This document shows positions 32,692 to 42,000 of a DNA stretch of 49,063 nucleotides, in pieces (position 1 is the stretch's first letter; the number at the start of each line of letters is the position of its first letter). Source of the DNA: Halorubrum ezzemoulense DSM 17463 (GTDB taxonomy: Archaea > Halobacteriota > Halobacteria > Halobacteriales > Haloferacaceae). A model generated the notes under the pieces. The model did not search any database. It was not told the DNA's origin and saw nothing but the letters and a program-made list of their open reading frames with translations. The DNA is taken from NCBI RefSeq assembly GCF_002114285.1, contig NZ_NEDJ01000023.1, positions 1-49,063 on the forward strand, given 5' to 3'. The translations under genes and the position numbers were made by a program.

Positions 32692-33447
32692 TTACTCCTG
32701 AAAGGTCCACTCCCGCAGGGCCTGCCGGACGAAGTCGCCCTCGACCTCGCGGAAGTGATTGTCCGAGCCGTCGTGGTCGCCGAACTCCCAGTCCCGGACG
32801 ACGACGACCGGGGTGCCGCCCGCGCCCTCGCCGGCGACGAGGTTGGCGGCGGCGGCGAGCTCGTCGATCACGTTCTGGACGGTGACGCCCATCTCGCGGC
32901 CGTCGCGGTCGCGTTCGCCGCGCCAGTCGCGGCTGGCGGGTAGCCCGGCCCAGCCGATCGCGACCCCGCGCTGGCCGTGCCGGAAGGGACGACCGGAGGT
33001 GTCGCTGACGACGACGCGGTCGGCCGCGAGTCCGTCGCGGATGCGCTCCGCGCTCTCGGTGGGGCGCTCCGGGAGCAGCAGCAGGTCGCCGTCCGGGACG
33101 TTCGAGCGGTCGATGCCGGCGTTGACGCCGACGTGCCCGAAGCGCGTCGCGGTGAGGAGGAACGGCGCCTCCATGACCAGCTCCGTCGACTCCTCGATGA
33201 CCGCCTGCGCGAAGCGCGGATCCTTCTCCTCGTCCGCTATCTCGGCGAGCCGGTCGGCGACCTCGCGGGCCCGGGGGCCGGCCGGGAAGTCGTCGAGGTC
33301 GAAGACGCGTCCCTCGGCCTTCGAGACGACCGTGCTGGCGACGACGACCACGTCGTCCTCGCGGAGGTCGACGCGCTCGCCGATCATGGCCGCGAGGTCG
33401 TCTCCCTCCCGGATCTCCGGGAGGTCCGGAACCGCGAACAGCTCCAT
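32692..33447 (-). CDS. cofE: Coenzyme F420:gamma-glutamyl ligase
   Basis: 251 residues from the ATG at 33447. CofE adds gamma-linked glutamates to coenzyme F420-0 with GTP and a metal. VVASTVVSKAEGRVFDLDDF and VVSDTSGRPFRHGQRGVAIGWAG are the nucleotide and metal-binding signatures of the family, and the length is standard. The adjacent mer gene (2-base gap) uses F420. The upstream region to 33702 is low in GC. Confidence 0.95.
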   Translation of the reverse strand: MELFAVPDLPEIREGDDLAAMIGERVDLREDDVVVVASTVVSKAEGRVFDLDDFPAGPRAREVADRLAEIADEEKDPRFAQAVIEESTELVMEAPFLLTATRFGHVGVNAGIDRSNVPDGDLLLLPERPTESAERIRDGLAADRVVVSDTSGRPFRHGQRGVAIGWAGLPASRDWRGERDRDGREMGVTVQNVIDELAAAANLVAGEGAGGTPVVVVRDWEFGDHDGSDNHFREVEGDFVRQALREWTFQE

Positions 33448-33702
33448 ACGATCACCTGCGCGGCGACGAGGAAAAACCCCGCCGGTACCGGGCCGGTTTG
33501 ACGGTATCGGGACGAAGCGGCGGAGTCCGATTCGCGGCGGACTGGCGAATAACTGGCGCGTTAAATCAGGCACAAAAATAGCATTTGCTAAAACATTCGT
33601 TGGTATAAATATCGAAAAACCATGTTTATATAAGGACAAAGGGCGGATAATAGGTATTTCAGCCAAAATTTTTTACACACCGAGTAAATACTGTAAAACG
33701 CG
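33448..33702. other. Low-GC pocket between cofE and a small gene
   Basis: An AT-rich stretch, strongest at about 33555-33700, in otherwise GC-rich sequence. It holds TATA-like boxes such as TTTATATAAG near 33625-33635 and GTAAATA near 33684-33690, the latter about 15-20 bases before the small gene at 33703. No gene is accepted here. It may be a promoter cluster or a trace of inserted DNA. Confidence 0.4.
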
Positions 33703-33813
33703 ATGAAGGAACTGACAACCGAAGGCGAATCGGCTCCGATCGGGACGCGGACGCGCGTCCCCGAAGAGGCCGACGACGGCGAACCGATCGTGACGCAGAC
33801 CCGCGCCCCGTGA
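33703..33813 (+). CDS. Putative 36-residue protein
   Basis: ATG at 33703 to TGA at 33811-33813. The sequence is acidic, as expected for haloarchaea, and has an internal near-repeat (GTRTRVPEE and VTQTRAP). A TATA-like GTAAATA just upstream supports transcription. No family recognised. It lies between cofE and tsr3 and may be a real microprotein or a short leader. Confidence 0.45.
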   Translation: MKELTTEGESAPIGTRTRVPEEADDGEPIVTQTRAP

Positions 33814-33895
33814 CGGCGCGCGGGCGTCGACCACCCGCATTTTTTCTGCCGACGGCGTCCGTACGGCTTATACGCGACTCCGTCGAACGCCGAGT

Positions 33896-34399
33896 GTGGA
33901 CCTCCACGTCCGGTACGAGGGCGACGACGACCCCGACAAGTGTACGGCCCGGAAGCTCGCGCGCTTCGACCTCGCCGAGCTCCACCGCTCGGACCGAGCC
34001 ACGCCGTACGGGGTCGTCCTCAACCCCCACGCCGAGCGCGCGCTCTCGCCCGTCGACGCCGAGCGGGCCACCGAGACCGCGCTCGTCGCGCTCGACTGCT
34101 CATGGGAGTCGGCGGGCGAGAAGATGTTCTCGCTCCCCGGCGAGCACCGCGCGCTGCCCTACCTCGTCGCCGCCAACCCCGTGAACTTCGGCCGTCCGAT
34201 GCGGCTCACCACTGTCGAGGCGTTCGCCGCGGCGCTGGTGATTCTCGGCGAGCGCGACCGCGCCGAGCGCGCCCTGTCGAAGTTCACGTGGGGCGAGACG
34301 TTCCTCGAACTCAACGCGGAGCCGCTCCGCCGGTACGCCGACTGCGAGAACTCCGGCGAGATCGTCGACATCCAACAGGAGTACCTCGACCGCGAGTGA
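33896..34399 (+). CDS. tsr3: rRNA aminocarboxypropyltransferase Tsr3
   Basis: 167 residues from GTG at 33896. A DUF367/RLI-N-type protein: [15 protein letters not shown] at the start, [33 protein letters not shown] in the middle, and [13 protein letters not shown] near the end. Tsr3 transfers the acp group from SAM to a hypermodified uridine in the small-subunit rRNA decoding site. A TATA-like TTATAC lies about 25 bases upstream. Length is normal. Confidence 0.93.
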   Translation: MDLHVRYEGDDDPDKCTARKLARFDLAELHRSDRATPYGVVLNPHAERALSPVDAERATETALVALDCSWESAGEKMFSLPGEHRALPYLVAANPVNFGRPMRLTTVEAFAAALVILGERDRAERALSKFTWGETFLELNAEPLRRYADCENSGEIVDIQQEYLDRE

Positions 34400-34496
34400 C
34401 TCGGTGCGGGTTCGGCCCGAGACGGTAGCGGGCCAATACCGGCACCGAACGAGGTCGCGACAAGGCTTTTGCGTGAATCAGCCGTATCGAGAGTCG

Positions 34497-34970
34497 ATGG
34501 TATCCACAGGCGACGACGCACCCGCGTTCACCGCGACGGTCGGCACGAGCGATCACGAGCCGTTCGACCTCGACGAGGAGATCGGCGACGGGCCGGTCGT
34601 GCTCGCGTTCTTCCCCGGCGCGTTCACGCCGCCGTGTACGAACGAGATGATCGCCTTCCAAGAGCGCGCCGACGCCTTCGCGGAGGCCGGCGCGACCCTC
34701 TTCGGGATCAGCGCCGACTCGCCGTTCTCGCAGGGCGCGTTCCGCGAGGAGCACGGGATCGAGTTCGACCTCGTGAGCGACATGGCCGGCGACGCGATCC
34801 GCGTGTACGACCTCGAGATCGACATCGCCGAACTCGGCCTCCACGGCATCGCGAACCGCGCCGTGTTCGTGATCGACGACGACGGCGAGGTCGTCTTCGA
34901 CTGGGTCGCCGACGACCCAACCAACGAGCCGGACTACGAGGCGGTCCTCGACGCCGTCGAGAGCGCGTGA
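34497..34970 (+). CDS. Peroxiredoxin (1-Cys, BCP/AhpE-like)
   Basis: 157 residues from the ATG at 34497; an upstream frame start at 34404 is not supported. The peroxidatic site is FFPGAFTPPCTNE with Cys47 and Thr44. No second cysteine is present, so it must be regenerated by an external thiol. It reduces hydroperoxides in the cytoplasm. The remaining fold (LFGISADSPFSQGAF, AVFVIDDDGEVVFDW) is standard for the family. Confidence 0.92.
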   Translation: MVSTGDDAPAFTATVGTSDHEPFDLDEEIGDGPVVLAFFPGAFTPPCTNEMIAFQERADAFAEAGATLFGISADSPFSQGAFREEHGIEFDLVSDMAGDAIRVYDLEIDIAELGLHGIANRAVFVIDDDGEVVFDWVADDPTNEPDYEAVLDAVESA

Positions 34971-35067
34971 ATTCCGGTCGCGGGGCGGCCGGTCCCGTCG
35001 CGTCGGCGGTTCTATTGTAATAAGATACCGGAGCCCCGCAGCGACGGACCGCTTCGAGCCGATCCCG

Positions 35068-35427
35068 CTATCCGAGGACGCCGCCGATAGCACCCGCAAG
35101 CGCCGAGTCGACCGCGAACAGCAGCGTCAGGAACAGTCCGACGACGAGGACCCCCGCGCCACCGAGCAGGCTTCCGAGTGGGCCACCGGCCAGTCCGACG
35201 AGGCCGCCGAACGCGGCGAGCAGGAGCGTGACGGCCACGCCACTCACCGAGCCCGCGAGCAGGCCGTGCCAGAAGCCGGAGAGCAGCCCGCCGGCGGCGA
35301 CGTAGCCGGCGACGAACCCACCGATGAGTCCCGCGCCGACGTGGCCCACGACGGGGACGAGCGTGGCCAGCAGCCCGGCGATCAGCATCACGACGAAGCC
35401 GTAGCCGACGGCGCGCCAGTCTGTCAT
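35068..35427 (-). CDS. DUF5518-like small membrane protein
   Basis: 119 residues with four Gly/Ala/Leu-rich membrane segments and almost no polar loops, matching haloarchaeal small membrane proteins of the DUF5518 kind. A minus-strand TATA-like TATTTAC lies about 23-30 bases upstream of the ATG at 35427. Function unknown. Confidence 0.75.
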   Translation of the reverse strand: MTDWRAVGYGFVVMLIAGLLATLVPVVGHVGAGLIGGFVAGYVAAGGLLSGFWHGLLAGSVSGVAVTLLLAAFGGLVGLAGGPLGSLLGGAGVLVVGLFLTLLFAVDSALAGAIGGVLG

Positions 35428-35566
35428 ACCCGCGGGTAGCCGGCTCGGAGGTAAATACTTCCTCGTCGAATTTGTTTACTTCGAATCTATTTTTATTAAT
35501 CTCTTATAAAATAATGCCTCTATGTGGTAGCTAGATTAATAACGCTCCGGGAGCGACGTTCAGCTA
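35428..35566. promoter_or_regulatory. Divergent promoter with low-GC dyad
   Basis: The plus-strand TTAATAAC (35535-35542) is about 25 bases upstream of the P-type ATPase ATG. The minus-strand TATTTAC near 35450-35457 serves the membrane protein. Between them TTTTAT (35491-35496) and ATAAAA (35506-35511) form a dyad with a 9-base spacer, a possible binding site for a metal-responsive regulator. Confidence 0.45.
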
Positions 35567-38014
35567 ATGATCGAATCGAACCCGACAGCCGATCCCGACG
35601 AGTCGGACGGGAGCGCGCCGACGGGAGCGCAGCTCCGGCTCGCGGTGCCGGACATGGACTGCTCGTCGTGCGCGGGGAAAGTCGAGGGCGCGCTCGATCG
35701 GGAGGGCGTCCGCTCGGTCGACACTCGGCCCACGACGGGCGTCGTCGTCCTCACGTACGATCCGGAGGCGACGGACGTGGAGGCGCTGACGGCCGCCGTC
35801 GAGGGCGCGGGGTACGCGGTCGCGGATGCGGAGTCCGACGGCGTCGCCGACGGCCTGTTCACGAGCCCGCGCGCGATCGCCACCGCGGTCGGCGGGGCCT
35901 TCCTCGCGGTCGGGCTCGCCCTCGAGTGGCTGCTCCCCGGGCTCGACCCGACGTTCGCGACGATCGGCGGCGTCGGCTTCCTCGGGCCGTGGGCCGTCAC
36001 GGGCGCCTCGGTCGCGTACCTGCTGGCGGTCGCGATCGCCGGGCCGCCGATCCTCCGGAGCGGGTTCTACTCGCTGCGGGGGGTGAGCCTCGACATCGAC
36101 CTGCTGATGAGCGTCGGGGTCGTCGCCGCGCTGCTCGTCGACCTCCCGTTCGAGGCGGCGACGCTCGCGGTGCTGTTCTCGGTCGCCGAGCTGCTCGAAC
36201 GCTACTCGATCGACCGGGCGCGCACCTCCCTCCGCGAGCTGATGGAGCTGTCCCCCGACGAGGCGGTCGTGATCCGGGACGGCGAGGAGGAGACGGTCCC
36301 CGCCGAGGCCGTCGCGACGGGCGAGCGGCTCGCGGTGCGACCCGGCGAGCGCGTCCCGCTCGACGGGGTGGTCCGCGAGGGCTCCGGCGCGGTCGACGAG
36401 TCGCCGATCACCGGCGAGTCGGTCCCGGCGGAGAAGGAGCCCGGCGACGAGGTGTACGCCGGCTCGATCAACGAGGCCGGCTACCTCGAGGTTGAGGCCA
36501 CCGCGCCCGCCGAGGAGTCGACCATCGCGAGGGTCGTCGACCTCGTCGAGGCCGCCAACGGCGAGGAGACGCGCGCCGAGCGGTTCGTCGACCGCTTCGC
36601 AGGCGTCTACACCCCGATCGTCGTGGTCGGCGCGGTCGCGACCGCCGCGCTCGGCCCCGTCCTCGTCGGCGGCGGCGCGGAGACGTGGTTCGTCCGCGGA
36701 CTCACCCTGCTCGTCGTCGCGTGCCCCTGCGCGTTCGTCATCTCGACGCCCGTCAGCGTCGTTTCCGGCGTGACCGCGGCCGCCCGGAACGGCGTCCTGA
36801 TCAAGGGCGGCGAACACCTAGAGGCGGCCGGCGACGTCGACGTCGTCGCGCTCGACAAGACCGGGACGCTCACGCGCGGCGAGCTGTCGGTGACCGACGT
36901 GGTCCCCCTCGGCGACCGCGAGGCCGACGACGTGCTCGCGTGCGCGACCGCCATCGAGCGACGGAGCGAACACCCGGTGGCGGAGGCGATAGTGGTGCGG
37001 GGCACTGACGCCGCCGGTTCCGAGGCCGCCGGTACCGGGTCCAGCGACGAGACCGAGGTCACCGACTTCGAGACGCTCACGGGCGAAGGCGTCCGCGCTG
37101 ATATCGACGGCGAGACCCACTACGCCGGCAAGCCCTCGCTGTTCGAGGACCTCGGTTTCGACCTGAGCCACGCCCACGTCCGCCCTGACGGAGGGGTGGT
37201 TCGGGAGCGCGACGACGCCGACGACGCTGGCGGAGACGGAGCGCGCGGGAGCGAGGCGAGCGCCGCCGCGGAGCCCGAGCCCTGCGACCACGGGCAGTAC
37301 CTCGACCTAGCGAGCGAGACGATTCCGCGGCTTCAGGCCGAGGGGAAGACGGTCGTCCTCGTCGGGACCGAGGCGGAACTGGAGGGCGTCGTGGCGGTCG
37401 CGGACACAGTCCGTCCGGAGGCGGCGTGGGTCGTCGACCGCCTCCACGAACTCGGCGTCGACCGGGTCGCGATGCTCACCGGCGACAACGAGCGGACCGC
37501 GCGGGCAACCGGCGACCGCGTCGGCATCGACGAGGTGCGCGCGGATCTGCTCCCCGACGAGAAGGTCGCGGCGGTGCGTGAGCTCGCCGCCGAGACCGAC
37601 GGCGGCGTCGCGATGGTCGGGGACGGGATCAACGACGCCCCGGCGCTCGCGGCGGCGGACGTGGGGGTCGCGATGGGCGCCGCCGGCACCGACACCGCCA
37701 TCGAGACCGCGGACGTGGCGCTGATGGCCGACGACCTGACCAGGCTCCCGTACGTCGTCGACCTCGCCTCGCGCGCGAGCTCGACGATCCGAACCAATAT
37801 CGGGGCCTCCCTCGCCGTGAAGGCGCTACTCGCCGCGGGCGCTCCCCTCGGCTACGTGAGCGTCGCGATGGCCGTCGTCGTCGGCGACATGGGTATGGGC
37901 CTCGGCGTCACCGGGAACGCGCTCCGGCTCGGCAACGTCGAGCCCGCGGAGCCCTCCGGGGCGGCGACGGACGCGGCCGAGCCGAACGCGGACGCCGCCG
38001 CGTCGGAGCAGTAG
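35567..38014 (+). CDS. Heavy-metal-translocating P-type ATPase
   Basis: 815 residues. An N-terminal metal-binding domain has DCSSC (Cys32, Cys35). The membrane CPC (Cys386, Cys388) is in CPCAFVISTPVS, a context typical of zinc/cadmium/lead exporters rather than copper ones. The phosphorylated Asp430 is in DKTGT, the HP motif SEHPVAEA follows, and the hinge is GDGINDAP (Asp686). A long acidic insert (about 480-590) separates the nucleotide-binding part, with DHGQYL after it. The C-terminus is acidic and disordered. It probably pumps Zn(II)/Cd(II) or similar ions out of the cell. A dyad in the promoter could be the metal-responsive site. Confidence 0.94.
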   Translation: MIESNPTADPDESDGSAPTGAQLRLAVPDMDCSSCAGKVEGALDREGVRSVDTRPTTGVVVLTYDPEATDVEALTAAVEGAGYAVADAESDGVADGLFTSPRAIATAVGGAFLAVGLALEWLLPGLDPTFATIGGVGFLGPWAVTGASVAYLLAVAIAGPPILRSGFYSLRGVSLDIDLLMSVGVVAALLVDLPFEAATLAVLFSVAELLERYSIDRARTSLRELMELSPDEAVVIRDGEEETVPAEAVATGERLAVRPGERVPLDGVVREGSGAVDESPITGESVPAEKEPGDEVYAGSINEAGYLEVEATAPAEESTIARVVDLVEAANGEETRAERFVDRFAGVYTPIVVVGAVATAALGPVLVGGGAETWFVRGLTLLVVACPCAFVISTPVSVVSGVTAAARNGVLIKGGEHLEAAGDVDVVALDKTGTLTRGELSVTDVVPLGDREADDVLACATAIERRSEHPVAEAIVVRGTDAAGSEAAGTGSSDETEVTDFETLTGEGVRADIDGETHYAGKPSLFEDLGFDLSHAHVRPDGGVVRERDDADDAGGDGARGSEASAAAEPEPCDHGQYLDLASETIPRLQAEGKTVVLVGTEAELEGVVAVADTVRPEAAWVVDRLHELGVDRVAMLTGDNERTARATGDRVGIDEVRADLLPDEKVAAVRELAAETDGGVAMVGDGINDAPALAAADVGVAMGAAGTDTAIETADVALMADDLTRLPYVVDLASRASSTIRTNIGASLAVKALLAAGAPLGYVSVAMAVVVGDMGMGLGVTGNALRLGNVEPAEPSGAATDAAEPNADAAASEQ

Positions 38015-38077
38015 CCGGTCAGTCGACCCGGAAGCCGGCCTCACGCTTTTTATTACCGCGGCGGTAACTGCGCTCGT

Positions 38078-39055
38078 ATGCCCTCCGAGCGCGGGACGCC
38101 CTCCACCTCCGAGGAGGCGATGGACCGCACGGAGTCCGCGGAGGTCCGGGCCGACCCCCACGGCGACCGGAGCGTCTCCGAGACGGTCGCCGAACCCGAC
38201 CCGATCGAGTGGGGGCCGGTCCGCCACGAGCGACTGCGCTCGCTCGCGATCGGGGTGTCAGTCGGAATCGCCGGCGCGGTCCTCGTCGTCTTCGGCACCA
38301 TCGCCGCCGGGGGGATCGCGGGTATCACGTCCGGCGACCTCGCGGTCCCGAGCGTCGGGGCCGAGGCGATCGCCGTCGGGGTCGCGCTCTTGCTCGCGCT
38401 TCTGCTCGGTACCGTGCCGGTGCTGTACGCCGTGTACCGCGAGAGTTCGGTCGGGGAGCCGTCCGGCGCTCGACTGCGCGAGGCCGCAGAGACGCTTCGG
38501 CCCGGCTGGACGCTGGCCGGGCCCGGCGCGGTCGTCGCGGCGGCGCTGGCGCTGCCGACTGACTTCCTGCCGGCCCTCTGGCCGCTGTTCTGGGTCGTCT
38601 GGTTCGTGCCGGCGGTCGCCGAGTCGTCGGGGGTCGCCGTTCGGCTCGACCCGGCCGAGCGGGCGATCGCGCGGACGTATCCGGCGCGCGACCGAACTCG
38701 GAGCGACGACCTCGGGGCGGTCGTCAGGACGCGCCGGATCGACCTCCCGTGGACGACGGTGTTCCTGCTCGCGTACCGGGGGAACGCGTGGTTCCGGTCG
38801 ACGCCGTGGCTGTTCGTCCCCCGCGACCGGGCGGACGCGGTCGAGTCCGCGCTCGGCGCGGTGCTGGCGGAGAGCGACGGGCCGGACCGGGCGAGCGTCC
38901 CGGAGCGGCTCACCCTCGCGACGCTGGGATCGTCCTCGCTCGTAGTCGGCCTCCTCATGGCCGTTGCGGCCGGCGAGGGAGCGGGCGGACTGGCGCTGGC
39001 GCTGCTCACGGCCCCGTTCTCGCTGCTGTTCCTCGCGCTCGCGGCGCGGTTGTGA
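38078..39055 (+). CDS. Multi-pass membrane protein of unknown function
   Basis: 325 residues. A disordered acidic N-terminus (1-50) is followed by two N-terminal membrane helices (about 56-80, 92-118), a short helical pair near 150-180, a soluble middle domain and two C-terminal helices (about 275-325). No family motif recognised. TTTTTATTA at about 38044-38054 lies roughly 25 bases upstream of the ATG, supporting a real start. Confidence 0.8.
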   Translation: MPSERGTPSTSEEAMDRTESAEVRADPHGDRSVSETVAEPDPIEWGPVRHERLRSLAIGVSVGIAGAVLVVFGTIAAGGIAGITSGDLAVPSVGAEAIAVGVALLLALLLGTVPVLYAVYRESSVGEPSGARLREAAETLRPGWTLAGPGAVVAAALALPTDFLPALWPLFWVVWFVPAVAESSGVAVRLDPAERAIARTYPARDRTRSDDLGAVVRTRRIDLPWTTVFLLAYRGNAWFRSTPWLFVPRDRADAVESALGAVLAESDGPDRASVPERLTLATLGSSSLVVGLLMAVAAGEGAGGLALALLTAPFSLLFLALAARL

Positions 39056-39146
39056 GTCGCCCGCGGAGTCGACGCAACCCCGTCGCGACACCGGACCTGA
39101 CACCCCCTACCACGCGACTCATATACCTGCGCACCCAAACTCGTTC

Positions 39147-39446
39147 ATGGACAGACAGCGTCTGGAACGCGCGCTCGAAGACGAGTTCGGCGGGACCGAG
39201 GCCGAGCGGCGGGCCGTCTCGCGGGCGGCCCGCGACCTCGTCGACTCCGGACGGCCCTCCGAGGACCGCGGCCACGGCCTGACCGTGACGGGGGTGATCG
39301 GACACATGGAGGACGCGCCGGACGACTCCTCGCTGGTGGAGCGGTGGAACTGGTGGATGGGCGCGCTCGATGCTGCCTACGGCGGCTACGACTACTTCAC
39401 GGTGCGGTTCGTCGAGGACGACGAGGCGACCGGCCTCCGGCGGTAG
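39147..39446 (+). CDS. Small conserved-looking acidic protein
   Basis: 99 residues from the ATG at 39147, which has a TATA-like CATATACC about 25 bases upstream. Acidic, helical N-terminal half; the C-terminal half is Trp/Tyr-rich (VERWNWWMGALDAAYGGYDYF). No family or catalytic motif recognised. Longer in-frame upstream codons overlap the previous gene and are not supported. Confidence 0.7.
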   Translation: MDRQRLERALEDEFGGTEAERRAVSRAARDLVDSGRPSEDRGHGLTVTGVIGHMEDAPDDSSLVERWNWWMGALDAAYGGYDYFTVRFVEDDEATGLRR

Positions 39447-39574
39447 GGCGACAGCGGACCGCCGGCGGCGAGCCCGACTGTCCGAATCACCGGCGAGCGG
39501 CAGCGGATCGTCCACTTTCACTTTCACTCCGCGGATGGCTCGGTTATAGGAGCGTTCCGGGCCGAACTAGGTGT

Positions 39575-39751
39575 ATGAGCGCAGTCACCGCCGACCGACC
39601 CCGGTACGCGACGCCCACGCGCGTGGACATCACCGACTGTCGAACCGACCGCCTCCCGGACCGAGTCCGCGTGAACCGCGTCGACGGGAGCGAGGTCCAC
39701 CTCGAACGCCGCGGCGGCCGGACGTTCCTCGTCACGCGACCGACCGAGTGA
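39575..39751 (+). CDS. Small basic/acidic protein, 58 residues
   Basis: ATG at 39575, with GGTTATAGG about 25-30 bases upstream as a likely TATA region. The short beta-rich sequence ends VRVNRVDGSEVHLERRGGRTFLVTRPTE, like a small barrel or ribbon. No family recognised, and too short for firm calls, but composition and promoter favour a real gene. Confidence 0.6.
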   Translation: MSAVTADRPRYATPTRVDITDCRTDRLPDRVRVNRVDGSEVHLERRGGRTFLVTRPTE

Positions 39752-39797
39752 CGGCGGCTTCCGGACGGTAGCGACCGAAAAGACCGCGACTACGGCG

Positions 39798-40865
39798 TCA
39801 GTCGTCGGCCGTCAGTTCCGCGCGCGCCGGCCCGTCGTTCCCGAGCCGACTTTCGAGACCCACGCCGAGCGTCTCGTTCGTCCGCGCCACCGACTCGGCC
39901 GCGTCGACGTCGGTCGTCATCGCGCGGATCGCGTCGACGTTCTCCGGGACCACGTCGGCCTCTTGGTGGACGTTCTGGAAGAGGTACAGGTCTCGCCCGG
40001 TGACGCTGATCGACTCCTCCCAGACGCAGTTCTCCCAGAGGTCGCCGCGGGGCCGCCCCGCGTCGGCGGCGTACTCCTTCAGCGCGCCCGCGCCGTCGAT
40101 GCCCGCGGCCTCCGGCACGAGGAAGATCCGGTCCTCGTCGGCGAGGAGGTCGCGGACGGCCCCCGAGTCGGGGTCGCTCTCCAGCGTGACGTTGACGCTG
40201 TGGGTGTGCATCCCCGTGACCGGCGCCTTCAGCGCCGCGGTGTCGACCGGCAGGTCGGGAAGAATCTCGTTCACGTCCGGACCGTGATGAGAGGGGACCG
40301 CCGCGGGGTCGGGGACGATGTCGTTTATCGGGCCGCGGTCCGTCTCGCTCGGATCGCCGCCGCGGCGCACGAGCGTGACGCGCGCCTTCTCGACGCCGTA
40401 GGTCTCGTCGAGCGGCGCGAGCAGCCGCGAGAGCGCGGTCGTGTTACAGGAGACGACGCGGACCGCGTCCGCGCCGCGGGCCGCCTCGAACCGACCGCGG
40501 GCGTTGAAGGAGGCCTCGGCGACGGCGGCGTCCTCGCCGCCTTGGAAGATCGCCGGCGTGTCGTGGGCCTCGTAGACGGGCGCGTTGCGCTCGCCGACGC
40601 CGGAGGGCGCGCAGTCGACGACGACGTCGACGGCGTCGAGCAGGTCGCCGAGGATCCCGGACAGGTCGACGCCGGCGGCCGCGAAGTCTTCGACGCGGTC
40701 CTCGACCGCCGCGTACAGGTCGTAGCCGCGCCGCGCCGCGGCCTCGACGCCGTAGTCGGGCGACGCCTTCGTCACGCCGACGAGTGTCATGTCCGGCTGG
40801 GCCGCGACGGCGTCCGCGACCCGTTTCCCGATCGTGCCGTAGCCGTTGACGCCCACGCGTATCAT
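39798..40865 (-). CDS. gap: Type II glyceraldehyde-3-phosphate dehydrogenase
   Basis: 355 residues. NAD(P)-binding [16 protein letters not shown] starts the protein. The catalytic Cys140 is in VVSCNTTAL, and the GMHTHSVNV stretch (about 218-226) holds the usual His. The archaeal type II enzyme of this length interconverts glyceraldehyde 3-phosphate and 1,3-bisphosphoglycerate, mostly for gluconeogenesis in haloarchaea. The minus-strand TATA box (TATAAT at 40890-40895) is 25 bases upstream. Confidence 0.96.
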   Translation of the reverse strand: MIRVGVNGYGTIGKRVADAVAAQPDMTLVGVTKASPDYGVEAAARRGYDLYAAVEDRVEDFAAAGVDLSGILGDLLDAVDVVVDCAPSGVGERNAPVYEAHDTPAIFQGGEDAAVAEASFNARGRFEAARGADAVRVVSCNTTALSRLLAPLDETYGVEKARVTLVRRGGDPSETDRGPINDIVPDPAAVPSHHGPDVNEILPDLPVDTAALKAPVTGMHTHSVNVTLESDPDSGAVRDLLADEDRIFLVPEAAGIDGAGALKEYAADAGRPRGDLWENCVWEESISVTGRDLYLFQNVHQEADVVPENVDAIRAMTTDVDAAESVARTNETLGVGLESRLGNDGPARAELTADD

Positions 40866-41010
40866 ATCTGCCCCCCGCTCGGGAATCGGTATAATCTTTT
40901 CGAGGTGGGTGAAATGAAATTAACTACCCCACGAGTAATCGATCGGTTAATTCGACGCCGATCGGCACCGGACGTAAATAATTCAATTACGGAATAGAGT
41001 AAACTCAGCG
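40866..41010. promoter_or_regulatory. Divergent promoter region of gap and the aminopeptidase gene
   Basis: Minus-strand TATAAT (40890-40895) stands 25 bases before the gap ATG. On the plus strand TAAATAAT near 40975-40982 precedes the aminopeptidase ATG at 41011 by about 30 bases. The region is low in GC. No clear dyad was noticed. Confidence 0.5.
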
Positions 41011-42000
41011 ATGACAAGGCCTAACGCCCGGCCGAACGGAGACGCTGGCATGGCAGCCGACCTCTCCGACGCCGCGACGACCGCGGTCGAACAGTGTCTG
41101 AACGTCGCTCCCGACGAATCGGTCGCGGTCGTCACCGACGACGAGCGCGAGCCGATCGGCGAGGCGCTGTACGCGGCCGCGAGCGCCGTCACCGACGACG
41201 CGACGCTCCTCCGGTACCCCCCGACCGAACAGCACGGGACGGAGCCGCCGGCACCGGTCGCGGCCGCGATGGCGGAGGCCGACGCCCTCCTGGCCCCGAC
41301 GACGAAGAGCCTGAGCCACACCCGCGCCCGCGGCGCGGCCTGCGACGCCGGCGCGCGCGGCGCGACGCTGCCCGGGATCACCGAGGACGTGTTCACGACG
41401 CGGCTCGACGCCGACTACGCCGCCATCGAGGCCGCCTGCGACGACGTGCTGGGGCAGATCGGCGACGCCAGCGAGGTCCGCGTCACCGCGCCCGCCGGCA
41501 CGGACATCACCTTCGAGGTCGGCGACCGCGAGTGGCTCGCCGACACCGGCATGGTCCGCGACCCGGGCGACTTCTCGAACCTCCCCGCCGGCGAGGTGTT
41601 CGTCGCGCCCGCGAGCGCGACCGGGACCTTCGTCGTCGACGGGACGATGATGCCCCACGGACTGCTCGACGACGGGCGGGAGCTGGCGTTCGAGGTGGAG
41701 GACGGGTTCGTGACCGAGATCGCCGACGACGCGATCCGCGCCGACGTCGAGGCCGCCGCCGACGAGGTCGGCGACGCGGCGTACAACCTCGCGGAGCTCG
41801 GCATCGGCACCAACGGCGGCGTTGCGGAACTCGTCGGTTCAGTCCTCTTAGACGAGAAGGCGGGCGGGACCGTCCACATCGCGATCGGCGACAACGTCGG
41901 GATCGGCGGCGAGACGGATGCGCCGCTCCACCTCGACGGGATCATCCGGGACCCGACGGTCTACGCCGACGGGGACGAGATCGACCTGCCGAGCGCGTGA
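41011..42000 (+). CDS. M29-like aminopeptidase
   Basis: 329 residues. Resembles the thermophilic M29 aminopeptidase-like (leucyl aminopeptidase T-like) family of haloarchaea: a Rossmann-like N-terminal half, then ITFEVGDREWLADTGMVRDPGDFSNLPAGEVFVAP and a C-terminal HIAIGDNVGIGGETDAPLHLDGII carrying His and acidic metal ligands. It should remove N-terminal residues from peptides with two metal ions. The first ATG (41011) fits the promoter spacing; an ATG at 41050 is an alternative. Confidence 0.9.
   Translation: MTRPNARPNGDAGMAADLSDAATTAVEQCLNVAPDESVAVVTDDEREPIGEALYAAASAVTDDATLLRYPPTEQHGTEPPAPVAAAMAEADALLAPTTKSLSHTRARGAACDAGARGATLPGITEDVFTTRLDADYAAIEAACDDVLGQIGDASEVRVTAPAGTDITFEVGDREWLADTGMVRDPGDFSNLPAGEVFVAPASATGTFVVDGTMMPHGLLDDGRELAFEVEDGFVTEIADDAIRADVEAAADEVGDAAYNLAELGIGTNGGVAELVGSVLLDEKAGGTVHIAIGDNVGIGGETDAPLHLDGIIRDPTVYADGDEIDLPSA

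Noticed and set aside
34971-35067. Promoter suggested by an AT stretch near 35012-35027
   Set aside because: It lies between two converging gene ends with no gene in a position to use it; more likely a termination region.
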